A stretch of DNA of 64,000 nt. Origin: CBDCME01 sp965218865. Lineage in GTDB: Bacteria; Pseudomonadota; Alphaproteobacteria; JAAXGF01. A program made the translations under genes and the position numbers. This document shows positions 48,027-58,063 of the stretch, piece by piece (within the stretch, counting starts at the first letter, position 1; every line of letters begins with the position of its first letter). The notes beneath the pieces were generated by a model that searched no databases, was not told the origin of the DNA, and was given only the letters and a program-made list of their open reading frames with translations. The stretch covers positions 62,001 through 126,000 of the forward strand of contig CBDCME010000073.1 in NCBI GenBank assembly GCA_965218865.1. Direction: 5' to 3'.

Positions 48027-48990
48027 GTGCAGTAGATCCGGCGACGGCGCAACGCCGCCAAAGCGCCACCGCGGCGGCCTCCGCCGCATCGACGCCGAGG
48101 CTCTCCATAAGCGTATCGGTGCTCCGGTGGTCGTAGCCCGGGGGAAACAAGCGCTCGTAAGGGATGGCGGTGCGCACGACGGTCGTCCGCTCTCCCCAAG
48201 GCGCGTAATGCTCCTCCCGACTGGGTCCGAACAAACCGACGGTCGGAACGCCCGTGGCGGCGGCCAGGTGCATCAATCCGGAATCGTTGCCGACGTACAA
48301 GGCGCAACGCCGCAAAACCGCGGCGGCGGTGAGAAGATCGACCTTGCCGACGAGATCGATCAGTTTCGCCGGCTCGACGGCATCGAGCACCGGCCGCGCC
48401 ATTTCCCTTTCGCTTTCCGCGCCGAGAATCGCCACTCGGGCCTGGGGGAGAATCCTCCCCATCGCCGTCAGGCGCGCGATCAGGGCCGCGAAGTTTTCGG
48501 CGGGCCAGGTTTTTCCGCGCCAATTCGCTGTCGGCCCGACGGCGAGGACCGGTCTTTCGTCGGCGATCAAGTCGGCGGCGTACCGTTCATGCGACTCATT
48601 GGTCCACAGGCGCGGCGGCGGCGGCGTATCGAAGCCGAGGACGGCGGCAAGTTCGCGTAACCGATGCCCCCTGTCCGGGCGCCGGCGGTAAACCCGACGC
48701 CGTCGACCCGGCAACAGGTAGGCCAGGGCCGAGCCGCGAAAATCGACGATCAGATCCCACCAGGTCGTGCAACACGCCCGCCACAGGGCCAACCAGTGCA
48801 GGGCGTTCTTGCGCTTCACCATGGGGATCCGTTTCACCACCCTCGGCGCGGCCGTGAACAGCGGCACCGCCGCCGGACCGCAGGCCACGGTGACGCGCGC
48901 GTCCGGATGGCGTTCCACCAGCCGCTCGAGCAGCCCCGTGGTCAGAACGGCGTCGCCGATGCGGGTCGCGGTGACAAATAGTATGTTCAA
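48007..48990 (-). CDS. Family 9 glycosyltransferase (heptosyltransferase-like)
   Basis: The 327-residue protein has the GT9 opening MNILFVTATRIGDAVLTTGL, the central WDLIVDFRGS, and the ADP-heptose site YVGNDSGLMHLAAATGVPTV followed by GLFGPS. It should transfer heptose to the LPS inner core from the cytoplasmic side. It is first of the three-gene core cluster, overlapping the next gene by 20 bases. Divergent from ygfZ across 184 bases. Confidence 0.92.
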   Translation of the reverse strand: MNILFVTATRIGDAVLTTGLLERLVERHPDARVTVACGPAAVPLFTAAPRVVKRIPMVKRKNALHWLALWRACCTTWWDLIVDFRGSALAYLLPGRRRRVYRRRPDRGHRLRELAAVLGFDTPPPPRLWTNESHERYAADLIADERPVLAVGPTANWRGKTWPAENFAALIARLTAMGRILPQARVAILGAESEREMARPVLDAVEPAKLIDLVGKVDLLTAAAVLRRCALYVGNDSGLMHLAAATGVPTVGLFGPSREEHYAPWGERTTVVRTAIPYERLFPPGYDHRSTDTLMESLGVDAAEAAAVALWRRCAVAGSTAHDATSP

Positions 48991-49174
48991 GACCTATTCG
49001 CCATGCAAGTCGGGACCGTACCGCGGCAAACCCCGGCGGGCGTAGCGGTCGCGGCGCGGGGTGCGAAGACCATCGTTCGCGTATCGCTTTTCGCTTCGGC
49101 GCGTCTTGCCGCGGACACCCGATGGCCGTAAATGAGTGTTGCACCTTGGCGTGGGATTCGGAAGGTGGTTGCCG

Positions 49175-50074
49175 GTGGCAGCTGAAAAATTCATCATCCT
49201 CGACGGTCGTGGCGTTATTTCGCTGGCGGGCGCCGATGTTCGCGGTTTCCTGCAGGGGATCATAACGAACGATATCCATAAGGTAACGCCCGAGAAAGCA
49301 ATCTACTCCGCCTTGCTGACACCGCAGGGCAAGTTTCTCCACGATTTCTTCATCGCCCAATGGGGTGAAGCGCTTCTGCTCGATTGCGAAGCCGCCCGCG
49401 CCGCCGATCTGGTCGCCCGGTTGACGCGATATCGTTTACGTGCCAAGGTCGATATCCAGCGCCTCGACGACCGTTTCGACGTCGCCGCCGTGATCGGCGA
49501 CAACCTGGCCGACGCGTTCGCGCTCGAGGCTGCGGCGGGCGCCGTGAAGTCCTTCGCGGGGGGAACTCTGTACCTCGATCCACGGCTCGCCGCTGTCGGC
49601 TTGCGGGCCATGCTTCCCGCCGGCGAGGCCGCGGCCGCCCTAGGGGAGGTCGGCTTTAGCGCCGGCTCCGAAGGCGCGTACGAGCGCCTCCGGCTGGCGC
49701 ACGGGCTTCCCGATGGCAGCCGCGACATCGCGGTCGACGAAGGATTTTTGCTCGAGAACAACTTCGAGGAACTCAACGGCGTCGATTTCGACAAGGGTTG
49801 TTACGTCGGCCAAGAGTTGACCGCCCGCACGAAACACCGCGCAACCTTACGAAAACGCCTGTTTCGTGTCGACGTCGACGGTCCCCTGCCCGAATCGGGA
49901 GCGCTGGTCCAGAGGGGCGATCATAAGGCCGGCGTCATGCGCTCCGGCCTGGACCGGACCGGACTCGCCCTATTGCGCCTGGACCAAGTGCGATTGGCGG
50001 CGGAGGCCGACGAGCGCCTACAGGCCGGTGACGCCCGCCTCAGCCCGAGCAAACCCGCCTGGGCTCGGTTCTAA
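49175..50074 (+). CDS. ygfZ: Folate-binding protein YgfZ/GcvT-like (Fe-S maintenance)
   Basis: YgfZ/IBA57 proteins help repair or build iron-sulfur clusters in a folate-dependent way. The 299-residue protein reads VAAEKFIILDGRGVISLAGA, followed by DVRGFLQGIITND, and has the family signature KGCYVGQELTAR near residue 205. GTG 49175 is preferred because GGAAGG lies 9 bases upstream and the family begins here; a GTG at 49136 would add 13 residues. The stop overlaps that of ppdK (convergent). Confidence 0.92.
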   Translation: MAAEKFIILDGRGVISLAGADVRGFLQGIITNDIHKVTPEKAIYSALLTPQGKFLHDFFIAQWGEALLLDCEAARAADLVARLTRYRLRAKVDIQRLDDRFDVAAVIGDNLADAFALEAAAGAVKSFAGGTLYLDPRLAAVGLRAMLPAGEAAAALGEVGFSAGSEGAYERLRLAHGLPDGSRDIAVDEGFLLENNFEELNGVDFDKGCYVGQELTARTKHRATLRKRLFRVDVDGPLPESGALVQRGDHKAGVMRSGLDRTGLALLRLDQVRLAAEADERLQAGDARLSPSKPAWARF

Positions 50075-52746
50075 CTGCTTTCGGCCTTGCGTCTTGTGGC
50101 CAAGGCGGCTTGGGCGGCGGCGAGACGGGCGATGGGGACGCGGTGTGGGGCGCAGGAAACGTAATCGAGGGCGGTTTCTTCGCAGAACGCGATCGAGGCG
50201 GGATCGCCGCCGTGGTCACCGCAGATTCCGAGAGCGAGTCCCGCCCTGGCCGCGCGCCCGCGTTCGCTGGCGATGCGCACCAGCTCGCCGACCCCGGTCG
50301 TGTCCAGACTGACGAAGGGGTTGTGCGCCAAGATGCCCAATTGCTGGTAACTGTCGAGAAAGTCCCCAGCGTCATCGCGTGAGAGACCCAGGGTCATCTT
50401 GGTCAGAGCGCCGATACCGAAGCTGAGGAAGGCGGCGTGTTCGGCGATTTCGCCGGCCTGGAGGGCCGCGCGCGGAAGCTCGATCATGGCCCCGACCCGA
50501 TAGTCGATCCTAACTCCCGTGGCTCCGGTGACCTCGGCCGCGACCGCGTCGATACGCTCCTTCAATATCCGGAGTTCGTGTCCGCCGAGGACAAAGGGGA
50601 TCATAATTTCGGGGATCACGGCTTCGCCGCTTTCCTTGCCGGCGTCCACGGCGGCCTCGAAGATCGCGCGGACTTGCATGTCGTATATTTCAGGAAACGT
50701 TATGCCCAGTCGGCAGCCCCGGTGGCCGAGCATGGGATTGACTTCATAAAGCCGGTTCGCCCGTTTCCGAAGCGCCTCGAGATCAGCGCCGGTGTTCTCG
50801 GCGATCTCGCTCAGATCATCGAGGGATTTCGGGAGAAACTCGTGAAATGGCGGATCGAGCAGACGGATGGTCACGGGCAGGCCGCCCATGATCCGAAAGA
50901 GCGTGCCGAAGTCATTCCGTTGCAGGGGCATGATCTTGGCCAGGGCGGTCTCGCGTCCGGCGCCATCGGCGGCAAGGATCATCTCGCGTACGGCGATGAT
51001 CCGTTCGGGATCGAAGAACATCTGCTCGGCGCGGCACAATCCGATTCCCGCGGCGCCGAACTTTTTGGCGGTGCGCGCGTCGTCGGGGGTATCGGCGTTG
51101 GCCCGCACCGCAAGGCGGCCGAATTCATCGGCCCACGACAGAAGCAAACGGAAGTCGGGAGATAGTTCCGGGTCGATGGTCGGGACGGCGCCTCGGAATA
51201 CCTCTCCGGTGGCCCCGTCGATGGTGATCAGATCACCCTCCTCAAGGGTCACCCCAAGGGCCCCGAAGCGCCGGTTTTTCCGGTCGATGGTCAAGCGCCG
51301 GGTGCCGGCGACGCAAGGACGGCCCATTCCTCGAGCCACGACGGCCGCGTGGCTGGTCATGCCGCCACGACAGGTGAGAACGCCGCGTGCGGCGTGGACA
51401 CCGTGGATATCGTCGGGGCTGGTTTCGAGGCGGACGAGAATCACCGCTTCACCATGGGCGGCGCGTTCCTCCGCCGCGCTGGAGTCGAGCACGGCGTGTC
51501 CGGAGGCCGCGCCCGGAGACGCCGGCAAACCGCGGGCGAGCAAAGTGCGCGGGGCTTCGGGATCGAGTTTCGGGTGGAGCAATTGTTCCAGCGCCAGAGG
51601 ATCGACGGCGCGAACGGCGTCGGCCCGGTCGATCAGTTTTTCATTCGCCATCTCGATCGCGATCCGAATGGACGCCCCGGCCGAGCGCCTGCCGGTCCGG
51701 GTTTGAAGCAAGAAGAGTTTGCCCTGTTGGACCGTGAACTCGATGTCCTGCATGTCGCCGAAGTGGGATTCGAGCCGGCCGACGGCGTCGAGGAGCGCCG
51801 CGTACACCTTCGGCATCGCTTCCTCCATGGCCGCCTCGTCGGCACCGTTGGCCTGACGCGTGGCGGCCGTAAGCGGGCGCGGTGTTCGAATTCCGGCGAC
51901 AACATCCTCGCCCTGCGCGTCGATCAGATATTCACCATATATTTTCTTTTCGCCCGTCGAGGGGTTGCGGGAGAAGGCGACGCCAGTGCAGCAGTCGCCG
52001 CCCATGTTGCCGTAGACCATGGCCTGGACGTTGACCGCGGTTCCCCACGCTTCCGGAATTCCATGGAGTTTTCGAAAAGTTTGGGCGCGGGTGTTCATCC
52101 ACGAGCCGAAGACGGCCCCGATGGCGCCCCGCAGCTGCTCGCGGGCGTCGGTCGGAAAGGGGACGCCGCTGAGTTCCGCGACCCTGGCCTTGAAACCGGC
52201 GACGAGCGTCAGCCAGTCCTCGGCCTTAAGGTCCGTGTCGAGGGTCAGACCGCGTTCGCCCTTGTGGTGTTCGAGGAGATCCTCGAAATGATGATGCGCC
52301 ACTCCCAGGACGACGTCGCTGAACATTTGGATGAAGCGCCGGTAACAGTCGTAGGCGAAACGCCGATCCCCCGATTGCCGCGCTAGGCCGTTCACCGTGT
52401 CGTCGTTCAAGCCCAGGTTCAGGATCGTATCCATCATTCCGGGCATCGAGGCCCGGGCGCCCGAGCGCACGGAAACCAGCAGGGGATCGTCGCCGTCGCC
52501 GAAGCGGCTACCGGTCAGGGCCTCAATATGACCCATCGCCGACTCCGACTCCAGGCCCTCTGGAAAGGAGAGGTCCTGGGCGTAGTAGGCCGCGCACGCT
52601 TCCGTCGTGATCGTAAATCCAGGGGGCACGGGAAGTCCCAGTCGGGACATTTCGGCCAGACCCGCTCCCTTGGCGCCGAGGTGTTCGTCCATGTCGCCCC
52701 GCCCCTCGGCGCCGCCGTCGCCGAAGCGGTAAATCCATTTCCCCAT
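50071..52746 (-). CDS. ppdK: Pyruvate, phosphate dikinase
   Basis: The enzyme interconverts pyruvate, ATP and phosphate with phosphoenolpyruvate, AMP and pyrophosphate. The 891-residue length is standard. Order of domains: nucleotide-binding (GAKGAGLAEMSRLGLPVPPG near residue 28), the phosphohistidine domain with CRGGMTSHAAVVARGMGRP (catalytic His in TSH), and the PEP-binding barrel with LEALRKRANRLYEVNPMLGH and the C-terminal GICGDHGGDPAS. It is 6 bases after glyS, in the order glyQ-glyS-ppdK that is common in Alphaproteobacteria. Confidence 0.97.
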   Translation of the reverse strand: MGKWIYRFGDGGAEGRGDMDEHLGAKGAGLAEMSRLGLPVPPGFTITTEACAAYYAQDLSFPEGLESESAMGHIEALTGSRFGDGDDPLLVSVRSGARASMPGMMDTILNLGLNDDTVNGLARQSGDRRFAYDCYRRFIQMFSDVVLGVAHHHFEDLLEHHKGERGLTLDTDLKAEDWLTLVAGFKARVAELSGVPFPTDAREQLRGAIGAVFGSWMNTRAQTFRKLHGIPEAWGTAVNVQAMVYGNMGGDCCTGVAFSRNPSTGEKKIYGEYLIDAQGEDVVAGIRTPRPLTAATRQANGADEAAMEEAMPKVYAALLDAVGRLESHFGDMQDIEFTVQQGKLFLLQTRTGRRSAGASIRIAIEMANEKLIDRADAVRAVDPLALEQLLHPKLDPEAPRTLLARGLPASPGAASGHAVLDSSAAEERAAHGEAVILVRLETSPDDIHGVHAARGVLTCRGGMTSHAAVVARGMGRPCVAGTRRLTIDRKNRRFGALGVTLEEGDLITIDGATGEVFRGAVPTIDPELSPDFRLLLSWADEFGRLAVRANADTPDDARTAKKFGAAGIGLCRAEQMFFDPERIIAVREMILAADGAGRETALAKIMPLQRNDFGTLFRIMGGLPVTIRLLDPPFHEFLPKSLDDLSEIAENTGADLEALRKRANRLYEVNPMLGHRGCRLGITFPEIYDMQVRAIFEAAVDAGKESGEAVIPEIMIPFVLGGHELRILKERIDAVAAEVTGATGVRIDYRVGAMIELPRAALQAGEIAEHAAFLSFGIGALTKMTLGLSRDDAGDFLDSYQQLGILAHNPFVSLDTTGVGELVRIASERGRAARAGLALGICGDHGGDPASIAFCEETALDYVSCAPHRVPIARLAAAQAALATRRKAESS

Positions 52747-52752
52747 GTTCGG

Positions 52753-54801
52753 CTAGCCCTCGATCCGTGAGAAGTCCGCGACGCTGTCGAGCGCCGTGCG
52801 AATTCTTGCCAGCAAGCGCAACCGATTCGCTCGCAAGGCTGGTTCCGGGCAGTTCACGGTGACTTTGTCGAAGAACGCGTCAACCGTGGCGCGCAAGGCG
52901 GCGATGCCGCTCATGGCGTCGTCGTAGCGCTCTTCGGCGAGGGCGATCGAATTCTCGGCCCCACCAAGAGCATCGTAGAGGGTGAATTCTTCTCCCGCGA
53001 CGAGGTCGTCGCGGTTCACTTCGGCGCTGTATGTCTTGCCGTCGCGCTTTTCCTCGATGCCCACGATGTTGCTGGCGCGTCGGTAGGCGATGAGCAGGTT
53101 GGCGCCGTCGTCACCAGCAAGGAATTTTTCGAGGGCAGCGACCTTGGCCAGCACCCGGACCAGGTCGTCGTCCCGATGGCTCGCGAACACCGCGCTGATC
53201 AGATCGTGGCGGACGCCGTGCTCGCGCAAATGGACCTTCAGCCGATCCGCGAAAAAGGCTAGCAAGGCCTCGTTTTCCCTTTCTCCGCCCTGGTTGTGGA
53301 GTGTCGTCGCAGCCTGGAAAATCTTCCTAAGCGGCAGCCGCAGCCGATTTTCCAGTACCAGGCGAATGACTCCGAGCGCGGCCCGCCGGAGCGCGAACGG
53401 ATCCTTTGACCCCGTGGGCGTTTGACCGATAGCGAAAAATCCGACCAGGGTGTCGATCTTGTCGGCCAGGGCGAGGCATACGCTCACGGGCGCGCTGGGG
53501 CAGCGGTCGTTGGGTCCCTGGGGCGCGTAGTGGTCGGCGACGGCGGTGGCGACAACCTCGTCCTCGCCGTCATGGCGGGCGTAGTATCTGCCCATTATTC
53601 CCTGGAGCTCGGGGAATTCGGCGACCATTTCGGTCGTCAGATCCGCCTTCGACAAGAGCCCCGCCCGCCGCGCCAGGTCCGGCTGGGAGCCGGGGACGTG
53701 GGCCGCGATCTCGGACACGAGCGATTGCAGGCGTTCGACTTTCCGCGCCAAGGTCCCGAGCTTGGTGTGGAAAACGATGTTGGCGAGATCGCCGGCGCGG
53801 CTTTCGAGCGCCCGCTTGCGGTCCTGGTCCCAAAAGAATTTGGCGTCGGCGAGGCGGGCCCGCAAAACCCTCTCGTTGCCGGCGATAATGGCACCATCGT
53901 CCGCTGTCACCATGTTGGAAACGACCAGAAATCGAGGCGCCAGTTCGCCGTTCTCGGTGACAAGAGCGAAGTATTTCTGGTGGTTGCGCATGGCCGTCGT
54001 CAGGACCTCGGCCGGCACCTCCATGAAGGTGCGGTCGATCTCACCCACGAGGACGACGGGCCATTCGACCAGGCCCGCGTTTTCGGCGATCAGGGCGGGG
54101 TCGTTCTTTACCTTCAGACCCAAGGCGGTGGCGGCTTCTTCCGCCCGCCGGGAAATTCGCTGGCGGCGTTCAGCCGGGTCCAGAACGACGTAGGCCTCCG
54201 CCAGTCGGGCCTGGTAATCGTCGAAGTCCGCCACGGCGAAAGTTCCGGGAGCCAGGAAACGGTGGCCGGAAGTACGGTCGCCGGTGCCGAGATGCCCGAA
54301 TTCGAACGGCACAACGGCGCCGTCGAAAAGGCACAGAATGCGTTGGAGCGGTCGCACCCAGCGTAACGGGCGAGCACCCCATTTCATCGATTTTGGCCAC
54401 GACACGGCGGCAAGGGCAGCGGGAATAATCTCGGCCAGAACCTCCGCCGTTCGGCGGCCCTTGTTGTGGACGACCGCGAAGTAGTGTGTGCCCTTGCCCG
54501 CCTGGCGCTCGGTCAGCTCCTCGCGGCGGAGGCCGACGGATTTGAGAAAGCCCGCGATCGCCTGTTCGGGCGCCCCCACTATCGGGCCGCGTTTTTCCGT
54601 CGTGGTGTCGGTCTGGGCGAGGGCCAGACCATCGACAACGAGGGCCACGCGGCGTGGGGTGACGAAACCGCGGGCACGGTCGAATTCCAGTCCCGCGGAC
54701 GCCAACCGCTCGCCCATCAGGCGTTCGAGATCGGCCGCGGCGCGCGCTTGCATGCGGGCCGGAATCTCCTCGCCGAACAACTCGAGCAGTAGTTGGGCCA
54801 A
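52753..54801 (-). CDS. glyS: Glycyl-tRNA synthetase beta subunit
   Basis: The 682-residue protein begins AQLLLELFGEEIPARMQARA and has the conserved blocks FVTPRRVALVVDGL, KSMKWGARPLRWVRP, MRNHQKYFALV and the C-terminal anticodon-binding region (about 570-680). With GlyQ it forms the alpha2-beta2 enzyme that charges tRNA-Gly. Three bases separate it from glyQ. Confidence 0.97.
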   Translation of the reverse strand: MAQLLLELFGEEIPARMQARAAADLERLMGERLASAGLEFDRARGFVTPRRVALVVDGLALAQTDTTTEKRGPIVGAPEQAIAGFLKSVGLRREELTERQAGKGTHYFAVVHNKGRRTAEVLAEIIPAALAAVSWPKSMKWGARPLRWVRPLQRILCLFDGAVVPFEFGHLGTGDRTSGHRFLAPGTFAVADFDDYQARLAEAYVVLDPAERRQRISRRAEEAATALGLKVKNDPALIAENAGLVEWPVVLVGEIDRTFMEVPAEVLTTAMRNHQKYFALVTENGELAPRFLVVSNMVTADDGAIIAGNERVLRARLADAKFFWDQDRKRALESRAGDLANIVFHTKLGTLARKVERLQSLVSEIAAHVPGSQPDLARRAGLLSKADLTTEMVAEFPELQGIMGRYYARHDGEDEVVATAVADHYAPQGPNDRCPSAPVSVCLALADKIDTLVGFFAIGQTPTGSKDPFALRRAALGVIRLVLENRLRLPLRKIFQAATTLHNQGGERENEALLAFFADRLKVHLREHGVRHDLISAVFASHRDDDLVRVLAKVAALEKFLAGDDGANLLIAYRRASNIVGIEEKRDGKTYSAEVNRDDLVAGEEFTLYDALGGAENSIALAEERYDDAMSGIAALRATVDAFFDKVTVNCPEPALRANRLRLLARIRTALDSVADFSRIEG

Positions 54802-54804
54802 GCC

Positions 54805-55680
54805 CTATTGCTCCCCGGATGGGCCGTCGCCAACCAGCCATTGTTTGCAACAGGCCTTGGCCAGGGTACGGACACGGCCGATGTAGGCGGCCCGCTCTGT
54901 GACGCTGATCAGGCCCCGAGCGTCGAGAAGGTTGAACAGGTGGCTGGCCTTGAGGCACTGGTCGTAGGCCGGCAACGCCAACGCCGCTTCGATGAGCCCC
55001 GCGCATTGTTTCTCGGCGTCCTCGAACTGGCGCCGAAGAATCGCCCCATCGGCGTGTTCGAAGTTGTAGGCGGAGAATTCCCGCTCCGCTCTATGGAAAA
55101 CGTCGCCGTAGCGAACCCCGACGCCGTTCCAGTCGAGGTCGTAAACGTTTTCGACCCCCTGAACGTACATCGCCAGCCGTTCGAGACCATACGTGATCTC
55201 GCCGGAAACCGGATCGCAATCGATGCCGCCGACTTGCTGAAAATAAGTGAATTGCGTGACTTCCATGCCGTCGCACCAGACCTCCCAACCCAATCCCCAG
55301 GCCCCGAGTGTCGGGCTCTCCCAGTCATCCTCGACAAAGCGAATATCGTGGGCACCGGCATCGATTCCGATGTGCCCGAGACTGTCGAGGTAGAGGTCCT
55401 GGATGTCATCCGGCGAGGGCTTGAGAATCACCTGGTACTGATAGTAGTGCTGGAGCCGGTTGGGGTTGTCGCCGTAGCGTCCGTCGGCCGGACGGCGCGA
55501 GGGTTGGACGTAGGCCGCGTTCCAGGGTTCGGGACCGAGCGCGCGCAGGGTCGTCGCGGGGTGAAACGTGCCGGCGCCGACCTCGATGTCATAGGGCTGC
55601 AGAATCAGACAACCCCGGGCGGCCCAAAAGCGCTGTAACTCAAGGATTAGATTTTGGAATGATGGCGTCGATGCGGCCAT
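54805..55680 (-). CDS. glyQ: Glycyl-tRNA synthetase alpha subunit
   Basis: From ATG 55680 the 291-residue class II catalytic subunit reads SFQNLILELQRFWAARGCLI, then LQPYDIEVGAGTFHPAT. Motif 2 is around AAYVQPSRRPADGRYGDNPN, and the family hallmarks DDWESPTLGAWGLGWEVW and TYFQQVGG are present. The frame is open upstream to 55764 but that extension is not conserved. First gene of glyQ-glyS-ppdK. Confidence 0.97.
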   Translation of the reverse strand: MAASTPSFQNLILELQRFWAARGCLILQPYDIEVGAGTFHPATTLRALGPEPWNAAYVQPSRRPADGRYGDNPNRLQHYYQYQVILKPSPDDIQDLYLDSLGHIGIDAGAHDIRFVEDDWESPTLGAWGLGWEVWCDGMEVTQFTYFQQVGGIDCDPVSGEITYGLERLAMYVQGVENVYDLDWNGVGVRYGDVFHRAEREFSAYNFEHADGAILRRQFEDAEKQCAGLIEAALALPAYDQCLKASHLFNLLDARGLISVTERAAYIGRVRTLAKACCKQWLVGDGPSGEQ

Positions 55681-55928
55681 CGATCGATCTTTCTCGAAAC
55701 TTGCGGCGGAGCGAGGCCAACCTACGCGATGGGGCAAGGTACCCAGCCCGATTCCCGCGGTCAAGCGCGGCCGTGTTCCCGGCCCTAACCTCGGACCAGG
55801 TGGTCGTGGGGCGGGACAGCGGTCGAAAAAATGTCCTCTCGGCCGGGGGCGGCGGTCGGAACGCCGACAACCTTTGTTGTTAGTTAACTATCGAAGAGCT
55901 AGCATCGGGAAACGCGCAGGGGCGGAGC

Positions 55929-57132
55929 ATGCTCGAGGAGCAAACCGAAACAACGAAGGCGCCGGAAGGCGCGGGGAATGGTTACGACTTCGGCCAGCTC
56001 CCGGCGCTGATCGATCGGTTCCGTGACAAATTGAACATTGCGGTCGTCCATGGGGGTGACCGCAATCGCGCCGGAGCCGTTCTGTTTCCGAACAACGTTC
56101 CGCTCAGGCCCGAGGATCAGGAAAGCGCCGCGCTGAACATCGCCGAGTCGCTGCGGCGGAGCGGATTCCAAAACGTCGACCTTTTGCCCGAGGACATGTC
56201 GTTGGCTGAACGGCTGCGGGACCACGAGACCCATTTGGTTTGGAACGCCAGCGCGGGAGTGCAGGGATACGACCCCGCTTGTCGTCTTCCCTCGATGCTC
56301 GAGATACTTGGGGTTCCCTATCTCGGCCATGGTCCGCTCAACGCCAGCATCATGTGCAACCGGCACGCCTTCAAACGCAGTCCAGCAAGCCGGGATTCCG
56401 ACCGCCGCGTATATGGTTTGGGACAGTACTCGGGGGCCCTTCATGCCCGAGATCAATTCGCGATTTTGGATGGCCTTCGGCAGCGATACGGAAACCTTTG
56501 TCGTAAAACTCGTCAACGCCAGCGGCAGCTTTCAGGTCCAAGTCGTCGATCAGGTCAACCACTTGCGGGCGGCGGTGGCGGAAGTTTTCGCCGAGACCCG
56601 AAGTCTTGTCCTGATCGAGACCTACCTGCCGGGGCGTGAATTCGTCGTTTCGGTCTGCGGACCCGTGGTCAGCCGGGCCGGCGAACTGGCGAAATCCAAG
56701 GATCCTTTCGCCTTTTCCGTCCTCGAGGTGGTCCATGCCCCGGACGAACGGATATCCCTGCCGCCCGAGATAGGGGGTTCGGCCGAAGTCTGGCTGCGGT
56801 CCCTGGATAGCGCCAAGGAACCCGAGTTGGCGGACGGTCTGGCAACCCTGGCCCAGAGGATATTTCTTGATTTCAAGCTCGAATCCCTGGTTCGCGTCGA
56901 CGTGCGGGGGGACGTCGAGGGGTACCTTCACGTCATCGAGGCCGACGCCCGCCCCAACCTCGGTGGACTTGGCGCCGAGAAGACGAGCCGGGTGAGCGCC
57001 GGCCTGCACGAACAGGGCATGGGCTACGACGACCTGATCATGTCGCTCTTCGCCAACCGTCTCGATTATCTGTTTTCCCATCGGCCCGCGACGGTGGCGC
57101 AGATGATGTCGTTGGCCGCCGACTCTTCCTGA
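55929..57132 (+). pseudogene. D-Ala-D-Ala-ligase-like ATP-grasp protein, frameshifted
   Basis: The N-terminal half (55929 to about 56378) reads FRDKLNIAVVHGGDRNRAGA ... NASIMCNRHAFK; the ATP-grasp half (about 56379-57132) continues one frame over as AVQQAGIPTAAYMVWDSTRG ... ESLVRVDVRGDVEGYLHVIE, then ADARPNLGGLGAEKTS. The junction at TTCAAAC/GCAGTC has one base too many. Together about 400 residues, with the substrate/metal ligands of the D-Ala-D-Ala ligase family (EADARPNLGG). The actual substrate is unknown. It is divergent from glyQ. A true mutation and a sequencing error are both possible. Confidence 0.8.
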
Positions 57133-57161
57133 CAGTTTGTTCGAATACTCGCGGCACCGGC
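57132..57161 (+). repeat. 30-bp dispersed repeat, copy 2
   Basis: ACAGTTTGTTCGAATACTCG and the next ten bases match 36747-36776 at 28 of 30 positions. A long hairpin follows at once. Confidence 0.75.
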
Positions 57162-57166
57162 GCTGT

Positions 57167-57212
57167 CCCCCTCCCGGCCACCCACATACTCTCGTGGGTG
57201 GCCGGGAGGGGG
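57167..57212. repeat. 19-bp GC-rich hairpin downstream of the ATP-grasp gene
   Basis: Perfect 19-base arms (57167-57185, CCCCCTCCCGGCCACCCAC, and 57194-57212) enclose an 8-base loop. It lies between two convergent genes and could act as a bidirectional transcription stop, although no T-run follows on either strand. Confidence 0.8.
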
Positions 57213-57322
57213 AGAGGGACAGACGCAAAACATGCGCGTCCGCGCATTTTCGAAAAGACGCCCGAGAGGGCGCCGGGGCTGAGATCACGGCACCCCGGTT
57301 CGACGGAATAATGGCCGCGGCG

Positions 57323-58063
57323 TCAAAGAGTGGCGCCGTTGGCCTTTAGGAACTCGATCAGGTCCCTGTGATTTCTGAGGTAGGCGCGGGCCAGGGGGGT
57401 TTGAAACTCCCGGTCCTTCGAGTGAACGTTCGCGCCGGCCCCGACGAGAAGTTCGGCGATGCGGATGTGGCCGCCCGCGGCCGCCAAATGAAGCGGCGTG
57501 CCGCCTTCATAGTTCGGGGCGCTGATCCTGGCCCCAGCCTCGACCAGAAGCTGGGCCTCCGGGAAGTGACCGTTCTCGGCCGCGAGGTGAAGCGGCGTGA
57601 CCCCCTCCTTATCGCGGGAGTCGGCCTTGGCGCCCTTCGTAATCAGGAGCTTGGTGACCGCGGTCCGGCCGTTGGTCGCGGCCCGGTGGAGGGGGGTCGC
57701 GCCGATCGAGTCGCGGGCCTCGATCTCGGCGCCGCTGACGATAAGCGTTTCCGCCGCCAGGGTTTGCTCGCCGAGCGCGGCAAGATGCAAGGGCGTGCTG
57801 CCCGTTGTGTTCTCGGCGTTGAGATCGGCACCGTGCTGGATCAGCAATTGACAGATCGCGGCCTCGCCGTTCATCGCCGAAATGTGAAGCGGCGTGCTCC
57901 CGGCGCTGTCTCGGAGATCGATCTCGGCGCCCTCCTGGATGAGGCGCCAGGCGGTCGTGAGATCTCCGTTCAGGGCGGCGGCGTGCAAGGGGCCGCCGCG
58001 AGCCGCGGACGGCAAATTCGAAAGCAACGCCAAACAAAGGATGATACCGCCGCGCGCGTTCAT
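57323..58063 (-). CDS. Secreted ankyrin-repeat protein
   Basis: From ATG 58063 the 246-residue protein has a signal peptide (GGIILCLALLSNLPSAARGG) and then about seven ankyrin repeats covering the whole mature part; consensus units are GSTPLHISAMNGEAAICQLL, GATPLHRAATNGRTAVTKLL and GVTPLHLAAENGHFPEAQLL. The arrangement suggests a periplasmic or exported protein-binding scaffold. Ankyrin proteins are frequent in host-associated Alphaproteobacteria, but this one has no effector domain. The frame is open to 58180 upstream, though the signal peptide fixes the start. Confidence 0.9.
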   Translation of the reverse strand: MNARGGIILCLALLSNLPSAARGGPLHAAALNGDLTTAWRLIQEGAEIDLRDSAGSTPLHISAMNGEAAICQLLIQHGADLNAENTTGSTPLHLAALGEQTLAAETLIVSGAEIEARDSIGATPLHRAATNGRTAVTKLLITKGAKADSRDKEGVTPLHLAAENGHFPEAQLLVEAGARISAPNYEGGTPLHLAAAGGHIRIAELLVGAGANVHSKDREFQTPLARAYLRNHRDLIEFLKANGATL

